Positions 1-7,700 of a DNA stretch of 64,000 bases are shown here, piece after piece. A model generated the notes under the pieces. That model searched no databases and was not told the origin of the DNA. It worked only from the letters and a program-made list of their open reading frames with translations. Within the stretch, counting starts at the first letter, position 1. The number at the start of each line of letters is the position of its first letter. Source of the stretch: Roseomonas nitratireducens (GTDB lineage Bacteria; Pseudomonadota; Alphaproteobacteria; Acetobacterales; Acetobacteraceae); NCBI RefSeq assembly GCF_017813355.1, contig NZ_JAGIYZ010000011.1:62001-126000 (forward strand), given 5' to 3'. The position numbers and the translations under genes were made by a program.

Positions 1-274
1 GCCCGCCGCGCTCGGGGCCACGGCCATTGCCGGGTGGGTCCTGAGGGTCGGCGTCGTTCAGGCCGGATGGCGCCTGGCGCTGGCCGCCCTGGTCGGGCTG
101 CCGCGGCACGATGCTCGGGGCCGGGGTCGGCGCCGGGCCCGGCGCGGGCGCGCCGCCCGATTCGCCCTTGGTGCCTTGCGCGAGCGCGCCGGCCGGGACG
201 GCCGCGCCGCCCGCGACCGCCGCGCGGATGATGAGAAGCCGCCGCGCGAGGCGGGTATCGGGGGTGTCGGCCAT
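1..274 (-). CDS. Secreted Pro/Gly-rich small protein, C-terminus cut by window edge
   Basis: An open frame reads leftwards from an ATG at 272-274 to base 1 without a stop, so only the first 91 or so residues are visible. Residues 1-32 look like a signal peptide: two arginines (RRLLII) open a hydrophobic Ala/Gly/Val run that ends in a likely cleavage site ALA-Q. The mature part is rich in Pro, Gly and Gln and contains DADPQDPPGNGRG, a pattern like the short D-x-D-P-x-G-x-G-R-G segments seen in many small alphaproteobacterial periplasmic proteins. Function unknown. It is divergent from the small gene at 406. Confidence 0.5.
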   Translation of the reverse strand, partial: MADTPDTRLARRLLIIRAAVAGGAAVPAGALAQGTKGESGGAPAPGPAPTPAPSIVPRQPDQGGQRQAPSGLNDADPQDPPGNGRGPERGG

Positions 275-379
275 GGGCGCCTGTCCCTTGTTGTCGGCGC
301 ATCTTCGGTGCCGGAGGCCGCAGGGCACAAGGGCGTGGGTGTGGAAGGGCGGAAACATTTCACGGGGGCTTGCATTGAT

Positions 380-394
380 GTTCGTGTTTTGTTC
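380..394 (+). promoter_or_regulatory. LexA-type SOS operator GTTC-N7-GTTC
   Basis: The sequence GTTCGTGTTTTGTTC matches exactly the direct-repeat operator GTTC-N7-GTTC used by alphaproteobacterial LexA. It ends 11 bases before the start codon of the 59-aa ORF. A possible -35 (TTGCAT, 370-375) and -10 (TATCTT, 396-401) flank it, with a rather long 20-base spacer. A LexA dimer here would cover the core promoter. No Shine-Dalgarno sequence lies between box and ATG, so the transcript would be leaderless or nearly so. The match is seen; LexA control is inferred. Confidence 0.6.
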
Positions 395-405
395 TTATCT
401 TTGCC

Positions 406-585
406 ATGAGCACGCGCACCGCCGACGACCTCTCCCTGGTCATCCCGCCCTGTCCCGTTGCTGTCCGTTTCGTGCCGGCGACGCCGCGCCGCCGCCTGGT
501 GCGCCGCGCCATGCGCGACTTCACCAGCTTCCTCGCCCTGGCCTGGGCGGCGGCCGAGATTGCGCTCTGGGCCGGCGGCGCCTGA
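406..585 (+). CDS. 59-aa single-pass membrane peptide, putative SOS-induced
   Basis: ATG at 406 to TGA at 583-585. The N-terminal 40 residues are polar and basic (RRRLVRRAMRD just before the membrane part). The C-terminal 20 or so (FTSFLALAWAAAEIALW) form one hydrophobic helix, giving a predicted Nin-Cout tail-anchored topology. There is no ribosome binding site, and the ATG sits just after the LexA-like box. Its size, its predicted membrane helix and its SOS-type operator recall SidA, the SOS-induced division inhibitor of Caulobacter. No sequence identity to SidA is claimed. Alternatively the operator belongs to a transcript with another product and the ORF is incidental. Confidence 0.5.
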   Translation: MSTRTADDLSLVIPPCPVAVRFVPATPRRRLVRRAMRDFTSFLALAWAAAEIALWAGGA

Positions 586-597
586 GCGCCCCGGGCG

Positions 598-1266
598 CTA
601 CGCCGCGCGCGAGCGCAGGATCGCGACCGCCCGCCTGAGCCCGTCCGCCATCCGGTCCGCCGGCATGGCGCCCGAGAACAGGAAGTGGCGGTCGAGCAGA
701 AAGGACGGCACGCCCGAAATCCCCGCCTGCGACAGGCCGAGGGATTCGGCCATCACCTCCTCCCGCACCGCGTCGCTGTCCCCGAAGGCGGCGAGCCCCT
801 CCTCCGCCATGCCGGCCTCGGCGCCGAGCGTGGCCAGGGTCGCGGCGTCGCCGATGTCCTGGCCTTCCTGGAAATAGGCGCGGAACAGCCGGTCCACGAC
901 GGCGTGCTGGGCGGGGCCGGCGAGCTTCACCAGGCGATGCGCCTCGACCGTGTTGGGCGTGCGCGCCATCAGGTCGTGGCGGAAGGCGAGCCCGGCGGCG
1001 CGGCCCGCATCGGCCACCCGCGCATCGAGTTCGAGCGACTTCTCCCAGGAGCCGAACTTCTCCGTGCGGTAGGCGCGGCGGTCGACGCCGCCCGCCGGCA
1101 TCTCCGGGTTCAGCTGGAAGGGCAGCCAGCCGAGATCGAAGACGAGCCCTTCCTCGGCCAGCCGCGCCAGCGCCGCGTCCAGCTGCGCCTTGCCGATCCA
1201 GCACCAGGGGCAGATGGCGTCGGAGACGATCTCGAGCCGGCCGGCGGTCGCGGGGGCGGTGTCCAT
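598..1266 (-). CDS. DsbA-family (FrnE-like) thiol oxidoreductase
   Basis: A 222-aa cytoplasmic protein of the DsbA/2-hydroxychromene-2-carboxylate isomerase fold, FrnE branch. The redox motif CPWC is at residues 19-22, right after the first beta strand. A cis-proline loop (GVPSFLL) lies near residue 190, as expected for the thioredoxin part, and the middle is the helical insertion of this family. The start was chosen at 1266 because AAGGAG precedes it at proper distance; the frame stays open further upstream but reads as non-protein. No signal peptide, so a role in cytosolic thiol/disulfide chemistry is likely. The in-vivo substrate is unknown. It lies downstream of the ptx operon but 254 bases and a hairpin separate them. 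Confidence 0.88.
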   Translation of the reverse strand: MDTAPATAGRLEIVSDAICPWCWIGKAQLDAALARLAEEGLVFDLGWLPFQLNPEMPAGGVDRRAYRTEKFGSWEKSLELDARVADAGRAAGLAFRHDLMARTPNTVEAHRLVKLAGPAQHAVVDRLFRAYFQEGQDIGDAATLATLGAEAGMAEEGLAAFGDSDAVREEVMAESLGLSQAGISGVPSFLLDRHFLFSGAMPADRMADGLRRAVAILRSRAA

Positions 1267-1416
1267 GGCAGGCTCCTTGGGCCGGATGTCCGGCGCGGAG
1301 GATGGGTCCGGCCAGCCCGCCCGGCAAGGCGCGGGGCGCCGCCCGCGCCTGGGCGTCCCGATACCCGCCGCCACCCATGGCTCGCGATCGCGGCCGGTGC
1401 GGCGCCCGCGACGGGG

Positions 1417-1437
1417 CGATCCGGCCACGCCGGATCG
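1417..1437 (-). terminator. Hairpin downstream of ptxD
   Basis: Perfect 9-bp stem CGATCCGGC/GCCGGATCG with a 3-base loop (CAC), 84 bases after the ptxD stop in the direction of transcription. There is no T tract. It may end the ptx operon transcript, which would separate it from the FrnE-like gene. Confidence 0.4.
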
Positions 1438-1520
1438 GTGCGACCGGCTGTCGTGCCGGCGGATCGACGGTTCACGGGCAGGGCGTCCGATCAGCCCTTC
1501 CCGGCCGACTCGATATCGCC

Positions 1521-2489
1521 CTACGCCACGCGGTCGCGCGGCGGGCACCCTTCCAGCATGTCGGCGATGTTCGCCGCGGCGCGCAGCTCGATCGCGCGGC
1601 GCACCTGCTCGACCGCCGAGCCCAGATGCGGCGTGAACAGCGTGCGCGGATGGGCGAGCAGGCGCGGCTCGATCGCCCGTGGCCGGGCCTCGATCGCCCA
1701 GTCCTCCAGCTCGAACACGTCCGCGCCGTAGCCGCCGAGGCGCCCGGCGGCCAGCGCGTCGGCCACCGCCGCCTCGCTGACCGTGGAGCCGCGCCCGACA
1801 TTGACCAGCAGCGCGCCGGGCCTGAGCAGCGCGAGCCGCGCCGCGTCGACCAGGTGCAGCGTTCCGGGCAGCAGCGGCAGCGCGGCGATCACGAGGTCGG
1901 CGCGCGCCAGCGCGTCCTCCAGCGCCGTCGCCTCGACACCGGGCGGCGCGGGCCGCGAGGGATCCACGCCCAGGACGCGGCAGCCGAAGGGCTGGAGCCG
2001 CGCGCAGATCGCGCCGCCGAGCGCGCCGAGTCCGAGCACCGCGACCGTGGCGCCGTCCAGCCCCTGGCCGTAGAGCACCGGCCGCCAGCCGGAAAAGCCC
2101 CCGCCGCGCACCGCCGCATCGCCGTCGCGCAGATGTCGCCCGAGCCCGATGGCCAGGCCGATGGCGAGCTCGGCCGTGGGCGCCGTCAGCAAATCCGGCA
2201 CCAGGGAGACGGCGACGCCGCGCGCCCGGCAGGCGTCCAGGTCGAAATTGTCCGCGCCCTTGAGCGCGCAGGCGACGATGCGCAGCCGTGGCGCGGCGGC
2301 GAGGAAGCCTTCATCGACCCGGTCGGTCATGAAGGCGAGCAGCGCATCGGCGCGCGCGGCGCGGGCGCGGCGCTCCTCCTCCGGCCAGGGCTCGATAGCC
2401 TCGTTCGCCACGACCTCGCCCAGCGGCGCGAGCGCATCGCGCGTCTGCGGGAAGATGCGCGCGGTGGCGAGGATCAGCGGCCGGGTCAT
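1521..2489 (-). CDS. ptxD: Phosphonate (phosphite) dehydrogenase PtxD
   Basis: A 322-aa D-2-hydroxyacid dehydrogenase-family enzyme that by family oxidises phosphite to phosphate with NAD+. It follows Pseudomonas stutzeri PtxD closely with an offset of one residue in the N-terminal half. M54 and K77 (CALKG), W135 and Y140 (GWRPVLYG) correspond to the PtxD substrate pocket. The Rossmann motif GLGALG is at 153-158. The catalytic set is R233 (GRGS), E262 (FELEDW) and H288 (TPHLGS). D176 takes the place of the Glu that sets NAD preference in PtxD, so NAD specificity should be kept. The ATG overlaps the ptxC stop (ATGA), and it is the last gene of the operon. These pocket residues and the phosphonate-type transporter next door distinguish it from a generic hydroxyacid dehydrogenase. 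Confidence 0.9.
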   Translation of the reverse strand: MTRPLILATARIFPQTRDALAPLGEVVANEAIEPWPEEERRARAARADALLAFMTDRVDEGFLAAAPRLRIVACALKGADNFDLDACRARGVAVSLVPDLLTAPTAELAIGLAIGLGRHLRDGDAAVRGGGFSGWRPVLYGQGLDGATVAVLGLGALGGAICARLQPFGCRVLGVDPSRPAPPGVEATALEDALARADLVIAALPLLPGTLHLVDAARLALLRPGALLVNVGRGSTVSEAAVADALAAGRLGGYGADVFELEDWAIEARPRAIEPRLLAHPRTLFTPHLGSAVEQVRRAIELRAAANIADMLEGCPPRDRVA

Positions 2490-3292
2490 TTGAGTCTCCT
2501 GCGCAGCGTGGCGCCAATGCCATCGACGATCACCACGCAGCCGAGGATCGCGAGCAGGATGGCCGAGACCTGCTGGTAGTCGAGCAGCCGGAGTGCCGCG
2601 ATCAGTTCGAAGCCGATGCCGCCGGCACCGACGATGCCGAGCACGGCGGAGGCGCGGAAATGGTATTCCCAGCGGTAGATGGTGATGTCGGCGAGTTGCG
2701 GGATCACCTGCGGCAGAACGGCATGGCTGACCACCTGGACGCCGGAGGCGCCGGCCGCGCGCGCGGCCTCGAGCGGCCTCGGGTCGGCGTGTTCGATCGC
2801 CTCGGCGTAGAACTTTCCCACCATGCCGACCGAATGCAGCCCGAGCGCGAGCACGCCCGGCAGCGCGCCGAAGCCCACAGCGGCGACGAAGATGATGCCC
2901 ATGATGATCTCGGGCACCGAGCGCAGGAAGGCGAGCAGCGTGCGCACCGCCACCATCACCGCCGGGTGCGGCGCGGTGTTCGGCGCGGCCAGCAGCGCGA
3001 GCGGGAGCGAGAGCGCCACGGCCAGCACGGTGCCGGCGACCGACATCGCCAGCGTGTCCGCGAGCGGGCGCAGCCAGGACCGCCAGCGGGAGAAGTCGGG
3101 CGGCATCATCTCCCCGAACAGCTGGGCGAGCGCGGGCGCGCCTTCGAGGAAGCGCTCCGCGTCGAGGAAGCCGGTCTGCCACAGCGCGGCGAGGCAGGCG
3201 GCGAGCACGATGCCGACCAGCCCCGCGTGCCGCAGCGAATCGCGCCGCGCGGCACCGAGGATCGCCTCGTGGCGGAGCGCCGCGCCGCTCAT
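2486..3292 (-). CDS. ptxC: Phosphite ABC transporter permease PtxC (PhnE family)
   Basis: A 268-aa inner-membrane permease of the PhnE/PtxC family with about six hydrophobic segments. The cytoplasmic coupling loop (EAA-type motif, LEAARAAGASG followed by VLPQVIPQ) lies in residues 170-200 and would contact the ATPase. It overlaps both neighbours by 4 bases (ATGA with ptxB upstream and with ptxD downstream), which indicates translational coupling. PhnE-type permeases also carry phosphonates; phosphite is inferred from the adjacent ptxD. Confidence 0.87.
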   Translation of the reverse strand: MSGAALRHEAILGAARRDSLRHAGLVGIVLAACLAALWQTGFLDAERFLEGAPALAQLFGEMMPPDFSRWRSWLRPLADTLAMSVAGTVLAVALSLPLALLAAPNTAPHPAVMVAVRTLLAFLRSVPEIIMGIIFVAAVGFGALPGVLALGLHSVGMVGKFYAEAIEHADPRPLEAARAAGASGVQVVSHAVLPQVIPQLADITIYRWEYHFRASAVLGIVGAGGIGFELIAALRLLDYQQVSAILLAILGCVVIVDGIGATLRRRLK

Positions 3293-4155
3293 CCGCGCAT
3301 GCGGCCGAGGTCGAGTTCGAGCACCCGCGCGGTCTCCCGCAGGATGTCGTAGGCGGCGTCGGTCGTGGGCGCGAAGCCCTGCACGCGGAAGGCGCCGAGC
3401 ACCGCTGGATCGCGCAGGTTCAGGAAGGCGTCGCGGATCGCCGCCTTGAGGGGGTCGGCGAGGTTGCCCTGCATGACCATCGGATAGTTCGGGATCGGGT
3501 CCGACAGCGTGATCTCGACGACCTTCGCGCGGTCGACCGTGCCGCGCTCGAACAGCACGTCGAGGATCGCCTTGGAGAGCGCGCCCGCCGGCACCTGGCC
3601 GTTCTGCACCGCGCGCGCCACCGCGTCATGCGTGCCGAGATGGACCGGGCGATAGTCGTCCCCGCCCTTGAGCTGCGCGCGCGTCAGCAGCAGCGCGCGG
3701 GGGATGAGGTGGGAGGAGGTCGAGGCCTGGTCGCCGAAGCCGAAGGGCCGGCCGCGGACATCGCCCAGCGCCTTCACCGGCCCGTCGGCGGTGGCGACGA
3801 TCACGGACTGGTAGGTGGGCGAGCCCCGCTCGATCCCGACGGCGAAGGGCTCGATCCCCGGCGCGCGCGACTTCGCCAGCACGTAGGAGAAGGGGCCGAA
3901 ATAGGCGACCTCGATCCGGCCGAAGCGCATCGCCTCGATCATCGAGGAATAGTCGGTCGTCACCACCAGCTCGATCTCGCGCGACAGCACGCGTTCCAGA
4001 TGCGCCTTCAGCGGCTGCGCGTTCTGGATCAGCGTCGAGGCGTTCTCGTCCGGCAGCAGCGCCACGCGCAGGCGGCGCGGGTCGCGCGCCTGGGCCAGTG
4101 CGAGCCCGGGCATGGCGACGATGGGCAGGGCGGCGAGCAGCGTGCGGCGGTTCAT
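3289..4155 (-). CDS. ptxB: Phosphite-binding periplasmic protein PtxB (PhnD family)
   Basis: A 288-aa PhnD/PtxB-type solute-binding protein. Residues 1-21 form a signal peptide (MNRRTLLAALPIVAMPGLALA). The mature part starts with LRVALLPDENAST and carries family segments such as VAYFGPFSYVLA and FGFGDQASTSSHLIPR, which line the oxyanion site in PhnD/PtxB proteins. The ATG at 4155 overlaps the ptxA stop. The frame is open far upstream, but that extension lies over ptxA and is a shadow. It would capture phosphite (or a small phosphonate) and deliver it to PtxC. Confidence 0.88.
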   Translation of the reverse strand: MNRRTLLAALPIVAMPGLALAQARDPRRLRVALLPDENASTLIQNAQPLKAHLERVLSREIELVVTTDYSSMIEAMRFGRIEVAYFGPFSYVLAKSRAPGIEPFAVGIERGSPTYQSVIVATADGPVKALGDVRGRPFGFGDQASTSSHLIPRALLLTRAQLKGGDDYRPVHLGTHDAVARAVQNGQVPAGALSKAILDVLFERGTVDRAKVVEITLSDPIPNYPMVMQGNLADPLKAAIRDAFLNLRDPAVLGAFRVQGFAPTTDAAYDILRETARVLELDLGRMRG

Positions 4156-4925
4156 GCGAAGGCCTCCTCGGGCTGGGATGCGTAGGCGTCCGGCGGCGCG
4201 GCGCCGTAGATGCGGGCGACGGCGGCGGCATCGAGCGCGGCGGGCGGGCCGTCGAACACGACCCGGCCCTGCGCCAGCGCGACGATCCGGTCGGCGAAGC
4301 GCCGCGCGAAATCGAGTTGGTGGAGGGAGACGATCGCGGTCAGCCCGTCCTCCCGGCAGATCGCGGCGAGCAGCGAGAGCACGCGTTCGGCCGTCGCCGG
4401 GTCGAGGCTCGCCACCGGCTCGTCCGCCAGGATCAGGCGCGGCTGCTGGACCAGCGCGCGGGCGATGCCGACGCGCTGCTGCTGCCCGCCCGAGAGCTGG
4501 TCGGCGCGGCGCAGCGCGTAGTCGATCAGCCCGACGCGCTCGATGGCGGCAAGCGCGGCGAGCTTTTCCGCCTGCGGCAGCGGCCAGAGGCTGCGCAGCG
4601 CCGAATGGTAGCCGAGCCGCCCTGTCAGCACGTTGCCCAGCACGCTGACGCGGCCGATCAACTGGTGCTGCTGGAAGATCATGCCCGTACGGCGGCGATG
4701 CGCGCGCAACGCCGCGGGCCGGGCGATGTCCCCGGCATCGGCCGCGACCACGCGTCCCGCGCTCGGCCGCACCAGCCCGTTCAGGCTGCGCAGCAGGGTC
4801 GACTTGCCGGCGCCGGACGCGCCGAGGAGCACGGTGAAGGCGCCCGGCGCGAAGGCCAGCGAAACCGGCGCGAGCGCGCGCGTTCCGCTCGGATAGACGA
4901 CCTCCACCTGCTCGACGCGGATCAT
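4152..4925 (-). CDS. ptxA: Phosphite ABC transporter ATPase PtxA (PhnC family)
   Basis: A 257-aa ABC ATPase. Walker A GASGAGKS is at 35-42, the signature LSGGQQQR near 140-150, and Walker B LILADEP follows about 12 residues later with the D-loop ASLD. It is the first gene of the four-gene operon. The start at 4925 was preferred over an in-frame ATG at 5039 because MIRVEQVEV matches the usual PhnC beginning and GGAGG lies about 9 bases upstream. The Pho-box-like repeats at 4978-5006 lie 53-81 bases upstream. Confidence 0.88.
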   Translation of the reverse strand: MIRVEQVEVVYPSGTRALAPVSLAFAPGAFTVLLGASGAGKSTLLRSLNGLVRPSAGRVVAADAGDIARPAALRAHRRRTGMIFQQHQLIGRVSVLGNVLTGRLGYHSALRSLWPLPQAEKLAALAAIERVGLIDYALRRADQLSGGQQQRVGIARALVQQPRLILADEPVASLDPATAERVLSLLAAICREDGLTAIVSLHQLDFARRFADRIVALAQGRVVFDGPPAALDAAAVARIYGAAPPDAYASQPEEAFA

Positions 4926-4977
4926 GTTGTCTGGGCCTCCGGCGGCGCGGGACGTAGGCTGCCCGCCTTGCGGTCGC

Positions 4978-5006
4978 GTGACGCTTTCGAGATGCTTCCG
5001 TGACAT
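4978..5006 (-). promoter_or_regulatory. Pho-box-like triple repeat upstream of ptxA
   Basis: Read on the minus strand, three heptamers are spaced by four bases: ATGTCAC-GGAA-GCATCTC-GAAA-GCGTCAC. The 11-base period and the TGTCAC core of the outer copies resemble the PhoB box (CTGTCA-type heptamers with 4-base spacers). The middle heptamer is degenerate. Position and gene content (phosphite as alternative P source) make PhoB control likely but unproven. Confidence 0.5.
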
Positions 5007-5092
5007 GCTCGGCCGGGTGCGGAGGAGGCGGCCGGTCATCCGTCGCCGCCGGCCCCCTTGGAAGGGCGAGCGCTTCCGCGCAGTCTCCGCCC

Positions 5093-6202
5093 ATGTCCAT
5101 CACCTTCCCCGCCGCCGATCCCTTCCCCTGGCCCGAGGCCGCGCCCGCCGCGGCGGGCTTCGACCCCGCGCGCCTGGCCGACGCCGTGGCCTTCGCCGCC
5201 GCGCATGAAACGCCCTGGCCGCGCGACCTCGCCGGCCATATCGGCCGCGGCGGGTTCGAGCCGCCGCCGGACAACGAGGTGCTCGGGCCCCTCTGGCCGC
5301 GCGGCGGGCCCTGTGGCCTCGTCACCCGCCACGGCGTGCTCGTCGCCCGCTGGGGCGAAACGCGGGAGGTGAGCCAGACCTTCTCGGTCGCGAAATCCTA
5401 CCTTTCGATGCTCGCCGGCATCGCGGTCGCGGACGGGCTGATCCCCGACATCGACCGCCCGGTGCGGGAGACGGTGGACGATGGCGGCTTCGACGGGCCG
5501 CAGAACGCCCCCGTCACCTGGCGGCACCTGCTGACCAACACCTCCGAATGGGAGGGCGAGCTGTTCGGCAAGGCGGACACGATCGACCGCGGCCGTAACC
5601 TCGGCGTGGAAGGGCAGGGCAGGAAGGGCAGCCGCGCGCTCGCCGCCCCGGGCACGCATTGGGAATACAACGACGTGCGGGTGAACCGGCTCTCGCTCGC
5701 GCTGCTGCGGCGCTTCCAGCGCCCGCTGCCGGAGGTCTTCGCCGAGCGCGTGCTCGCCCCCATCGGTGCCTCCCGCGACTGGCGCTGGGACGGCTACCGC
5801 ACGTCCTGGGTGACGCTGGCGGATGGGCGGCGCGTCCAGTCCGTCCCCGGCGGCACGCATTGGGGCGGCGGCATGTCGATCCATGCCGAGGACCAGGCGC
5901 GCGTCGGGCTGCTCGCGCTCGCGCGCGGGGCCTGGGCGGGCACGCGGCTGATCCCTCAGGAATGGTTCGCGCTGTCCACGCAACCCTGCCCGCTGAACGC
6001 GCAATACGGCTTCCTCTGGTGGCTGAACGCGGACGGCACGCGCTTCCCCTCCGCGGCGCGGGACGCCTTCTTCGCGTCGGGCGCGGGCGGCAACCTCACC
6101 TGGGTGGATCCGTCCTCCGGCATCGTCGCGGTGCTGCGCTGGACCGACCCGGCGGCGATGGACGGCTTCGTCGGGCGCGTGCGCGCGGCGCTGGGGGGCT
6201 GA
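5093..6202 (+). CDS. Serine hydrolase, beta-lactamase/esterase fold
   Basis: A 369-aa protein of the class C beta-lactamase-related (PF00144-type) hydrolases. The nucleophile motif SxxK is SVAK at 98-101, the second motif YxN is YND in HWEYND near residue 190, and a HWGGG segment occupies the place of the KTG/HxG box. No export signal is visible, so it is probably cytoplasmic. Family members include esterases, amide hydrolases and penicillin-binding-protein-like proteins; the substrate here cannot be told. ATG 5093 was chosen because MSITFPAADPFPW begins the conserved part; the frame continues upstream without protein character. It is divergent from ptxA and 5 bases upstream of gnd. Confidence 0.8.
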   Translation: MSITFPAADPFPWPEAAPAAAGFDPARLADAVAFAAAHETPWPRDLAGHIGRGGFEPPPDNEVLGPLWPRGGPCGLVTRHGVLVARWGETREVSQTFSVAKSYLSMLAGIAVADGLIPDIDRPVRETVDDGGFDGPQNAPVTWRHLLTNTSEWEGELFGKADTIDRGRNLGVEGQGRKGSRALAAPGTHWEYNDVRVNRLSLALLRRFQRPLPEVFAERVLAPIGASRDWRWDGYRTSWVTLADGRRVQSVPGGTHWGGGMSIHAEDQARVGLLALARGAWAGTRLIPQEWFALSTQPCPLNAQYGFLWWLNADGTRFPSAARDAFFASGAGGNLTWVDPSSGIVAVLRWTDPAAMDGFVGRVRAALGG

Positions 6203-6207
6203 CGGCG

Positions 6208-7188
6208 ATGCAGATCGGGATCGTCGGCCTCGGCCGCATGGGCGCGAACATCGCGCGCCGCCTGATGCGCGCGGGCCATCGCTGCGTCGTGTGGGACCGC
6301 GACCCTGCCGCGGTCGCCGCCGTGGTGGCGGATGGCGCGACCGGCGCGGCTGACATGGCGGCGCTGGTCGGCACGCTGGCCGCGCCGCGCGCCGTCTGGG
6401 TCATGCTGCCGCATGGCGAGCCCACCGAGCAGGCGATCGCCGCACTCGGCGACCTGCTGTCGCCCGGCGACGTCGCGATCGATGGCGGCAACACGCAGTG
6501 GAAGGACGATGTGCGCCGCGCCGCCGCGCTCGGCGCGCGGGGCATCGACTATCTCGACATCGGCACCTCGGGCGGCGTCTGGGGGCTCGAGCGCGGCTAC
6601 TGCCTGATGATCGGCGGCAAGCCCGAACCCGTCGCGCGGCTTGCGCCGATCTTCGACGCGCTGGCGCCGGGGCGGGGCGAGATTCCCGCCACGCCGCGCC
6701 GCGAAGGCCGCGCGCCGAATGTCGAGCAGGGCTGGCTGCATTGCGGCGGCCATGGCGCCGGGCACCTGGTCAAGATGGTCCATAACGGCATCGAGTACGG
6801 GATGATGCAGGCGCTGGCCGAAGGGCTCGACCTGCTGCGCGCGGCCGACAGCCCGGACCTGCCGGAAGACCATCGCATCACGGTGGATGTCGCCGATGTC
6901 GCGGAGGTCTGGCGGCGCGGCTCGGTCATCACGTCCTGGCTGCTCGACCTGACGGCGACGGCGCTGGCCCAGGATCCGGCGCTCGAGAAATACGCCGGCC
7001 GCGTCGGCGATTCCGGCGAGGGGCGCTGGACGGTGCAGCAGGCGGTGGAAACGGGCGTGGCCGCCCCGGTGCTGACCGCGGCGCTGTTCGCCCGCTTCGC
7101 CACGCGCGACGACGCACGCTTCGGCGCGCGCGCGCTGTCGGCCATGCGCGCGGGCTTCGGCGGGCATCTGGAGCCGAAGAAGGGATGA
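6208..7188 (+). CDS. gnd: 6-phosphogluconate dehydrogenase, short decarboxylating type
   Basis: A 326-aa protein, the length of the short (YqeC/GntZ-like) 6-phosphogluconate dehydrogenases rather than the 470-aa form. The N-terminal Rossmann motif GLGRMGANI is at residues 6-14. DGGNTQWKDD and DIGTSGGVWGLERGY are the substrate loops. The catalytic lysine lies in GHGAGHLVKMVHNGIEYG. It converts 6-phosphogluconate to ribulose 5-phosphate with NAD(P)+. The next gene, overlapping by 4 bases, is a gluconokinase, so the pair forms a two-step gluconate route into the pentose phosphate pathway. The frame upstream of 6208 is a shadow of the hydrolase gene. Confidence 0.9.
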   Translation: MQIGIVGLGRMGANIARRLMRAGHRCVVWDRDPAAVAAVVADGATGAADMAALVGTLAAPRAVWVMLPHGEPTEQAIAALGDLLSPGDVAIDGGNTQWKDDVRRAAALGARGIDYLDIGTSGGVWGLERGYCLMIGGKPEPVARLAPIFDALAPGRGEIPATPRREGRAPNVEQGWLHCGGHGAGHLVKMVHNGIEYGMMQALAEGLDLLRAADSPDLPEDHRITVDVADVAEVWRRGSVITSWLLDLTATALAQDPALEKYAGRVGDSGEGRWTVQQAVETGVAAPVLTAALFARFATRDDARFGARALSAMRAGFGGHLEPKKG

Positions 7189-7700
7189 TCGCGGCCATCG
7201 TGCTGATGGGCGTGTCGGGCAGCGGCAAGTCCACCGTCGGCGCGCTGCTCGCGGCACGGCTCGGCTGGCCCTTCGAGGATGGCGACGCCTTCCACCCGCC
7301 CGAGAATGTGGAGAAGATGCGCGCCGGCACGCCGCTGATGGACGAGGATCGCTGGCCCTGGCTCGCCGCCCTCGCCGCGCGCATCGACACCGCGCGCAAG
7401 GGCGGGACGGGCGTGGTGCTCGCCTGTTCCGCGCTGAAGCGCGCCTATCGCGACCGGCTGCGCGACGGGCAGGGCGATGTGCGCTTCCTGCACCTGACGG
7501 GCGATCCGTCGCTGATCATGGCGCGGCAGGCGGCGCGGCAGGGCCACTACATGCCGGCGAGCCTGATCGCGAGCCAGTTCGCCGCGCTCGAGCTTCCCGA
7601 GACGGAAGCGGATGTGATCGACCTCGATGTCGATCCGCCGCCGGAGGAGATCGCGGCGAAAGGCTTCGCGGCGCTGCGCCGGCGCGGCGACGTCGCGTGA
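7185..7700 (+). CDS. gntK: Gluconokinase
   Basis: A 171-aa P-loop kinase of the GntK family. Walker A GVSGSGKS is at 9-16. The family segments FEDGDAFHPPENVEKMRAG and VVLACSALKRAYRDRLR follow, and HYMPASLIASQFAALE is the conserved lid/C-terminal part. It phosphorylates D-gluconate with ATP to 6-phosphogluconate, the substrate of the upstream gnd product. Its ATG overlaps the gnd stop (ATGA) and its stop overlaps a GTG start downstream, so the three genes are coupled. Confidence 0.93.
   Translation: MIAAIVLMGVSGSGKSTVGALLAARLGWPFEDGDAFHPPENVEKMRAGTPLMDEDRWPWLAALAARIDTARKGGTGVVLACSALKRAYRDRLRDGQGDVRFLHLTGDPSLIMARQAARQGHYMPASLIASQFAALELPETEADVIDLDVDPPPEEIAAKGFAALRRRGDVA

Noticed and set aside
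58-409. Overlapping open frames at the left edge on both strands
   Set aside because: They overlap the better-supported secreted-protein frame ending at 274 (signal peptide) and the LexA-box region.
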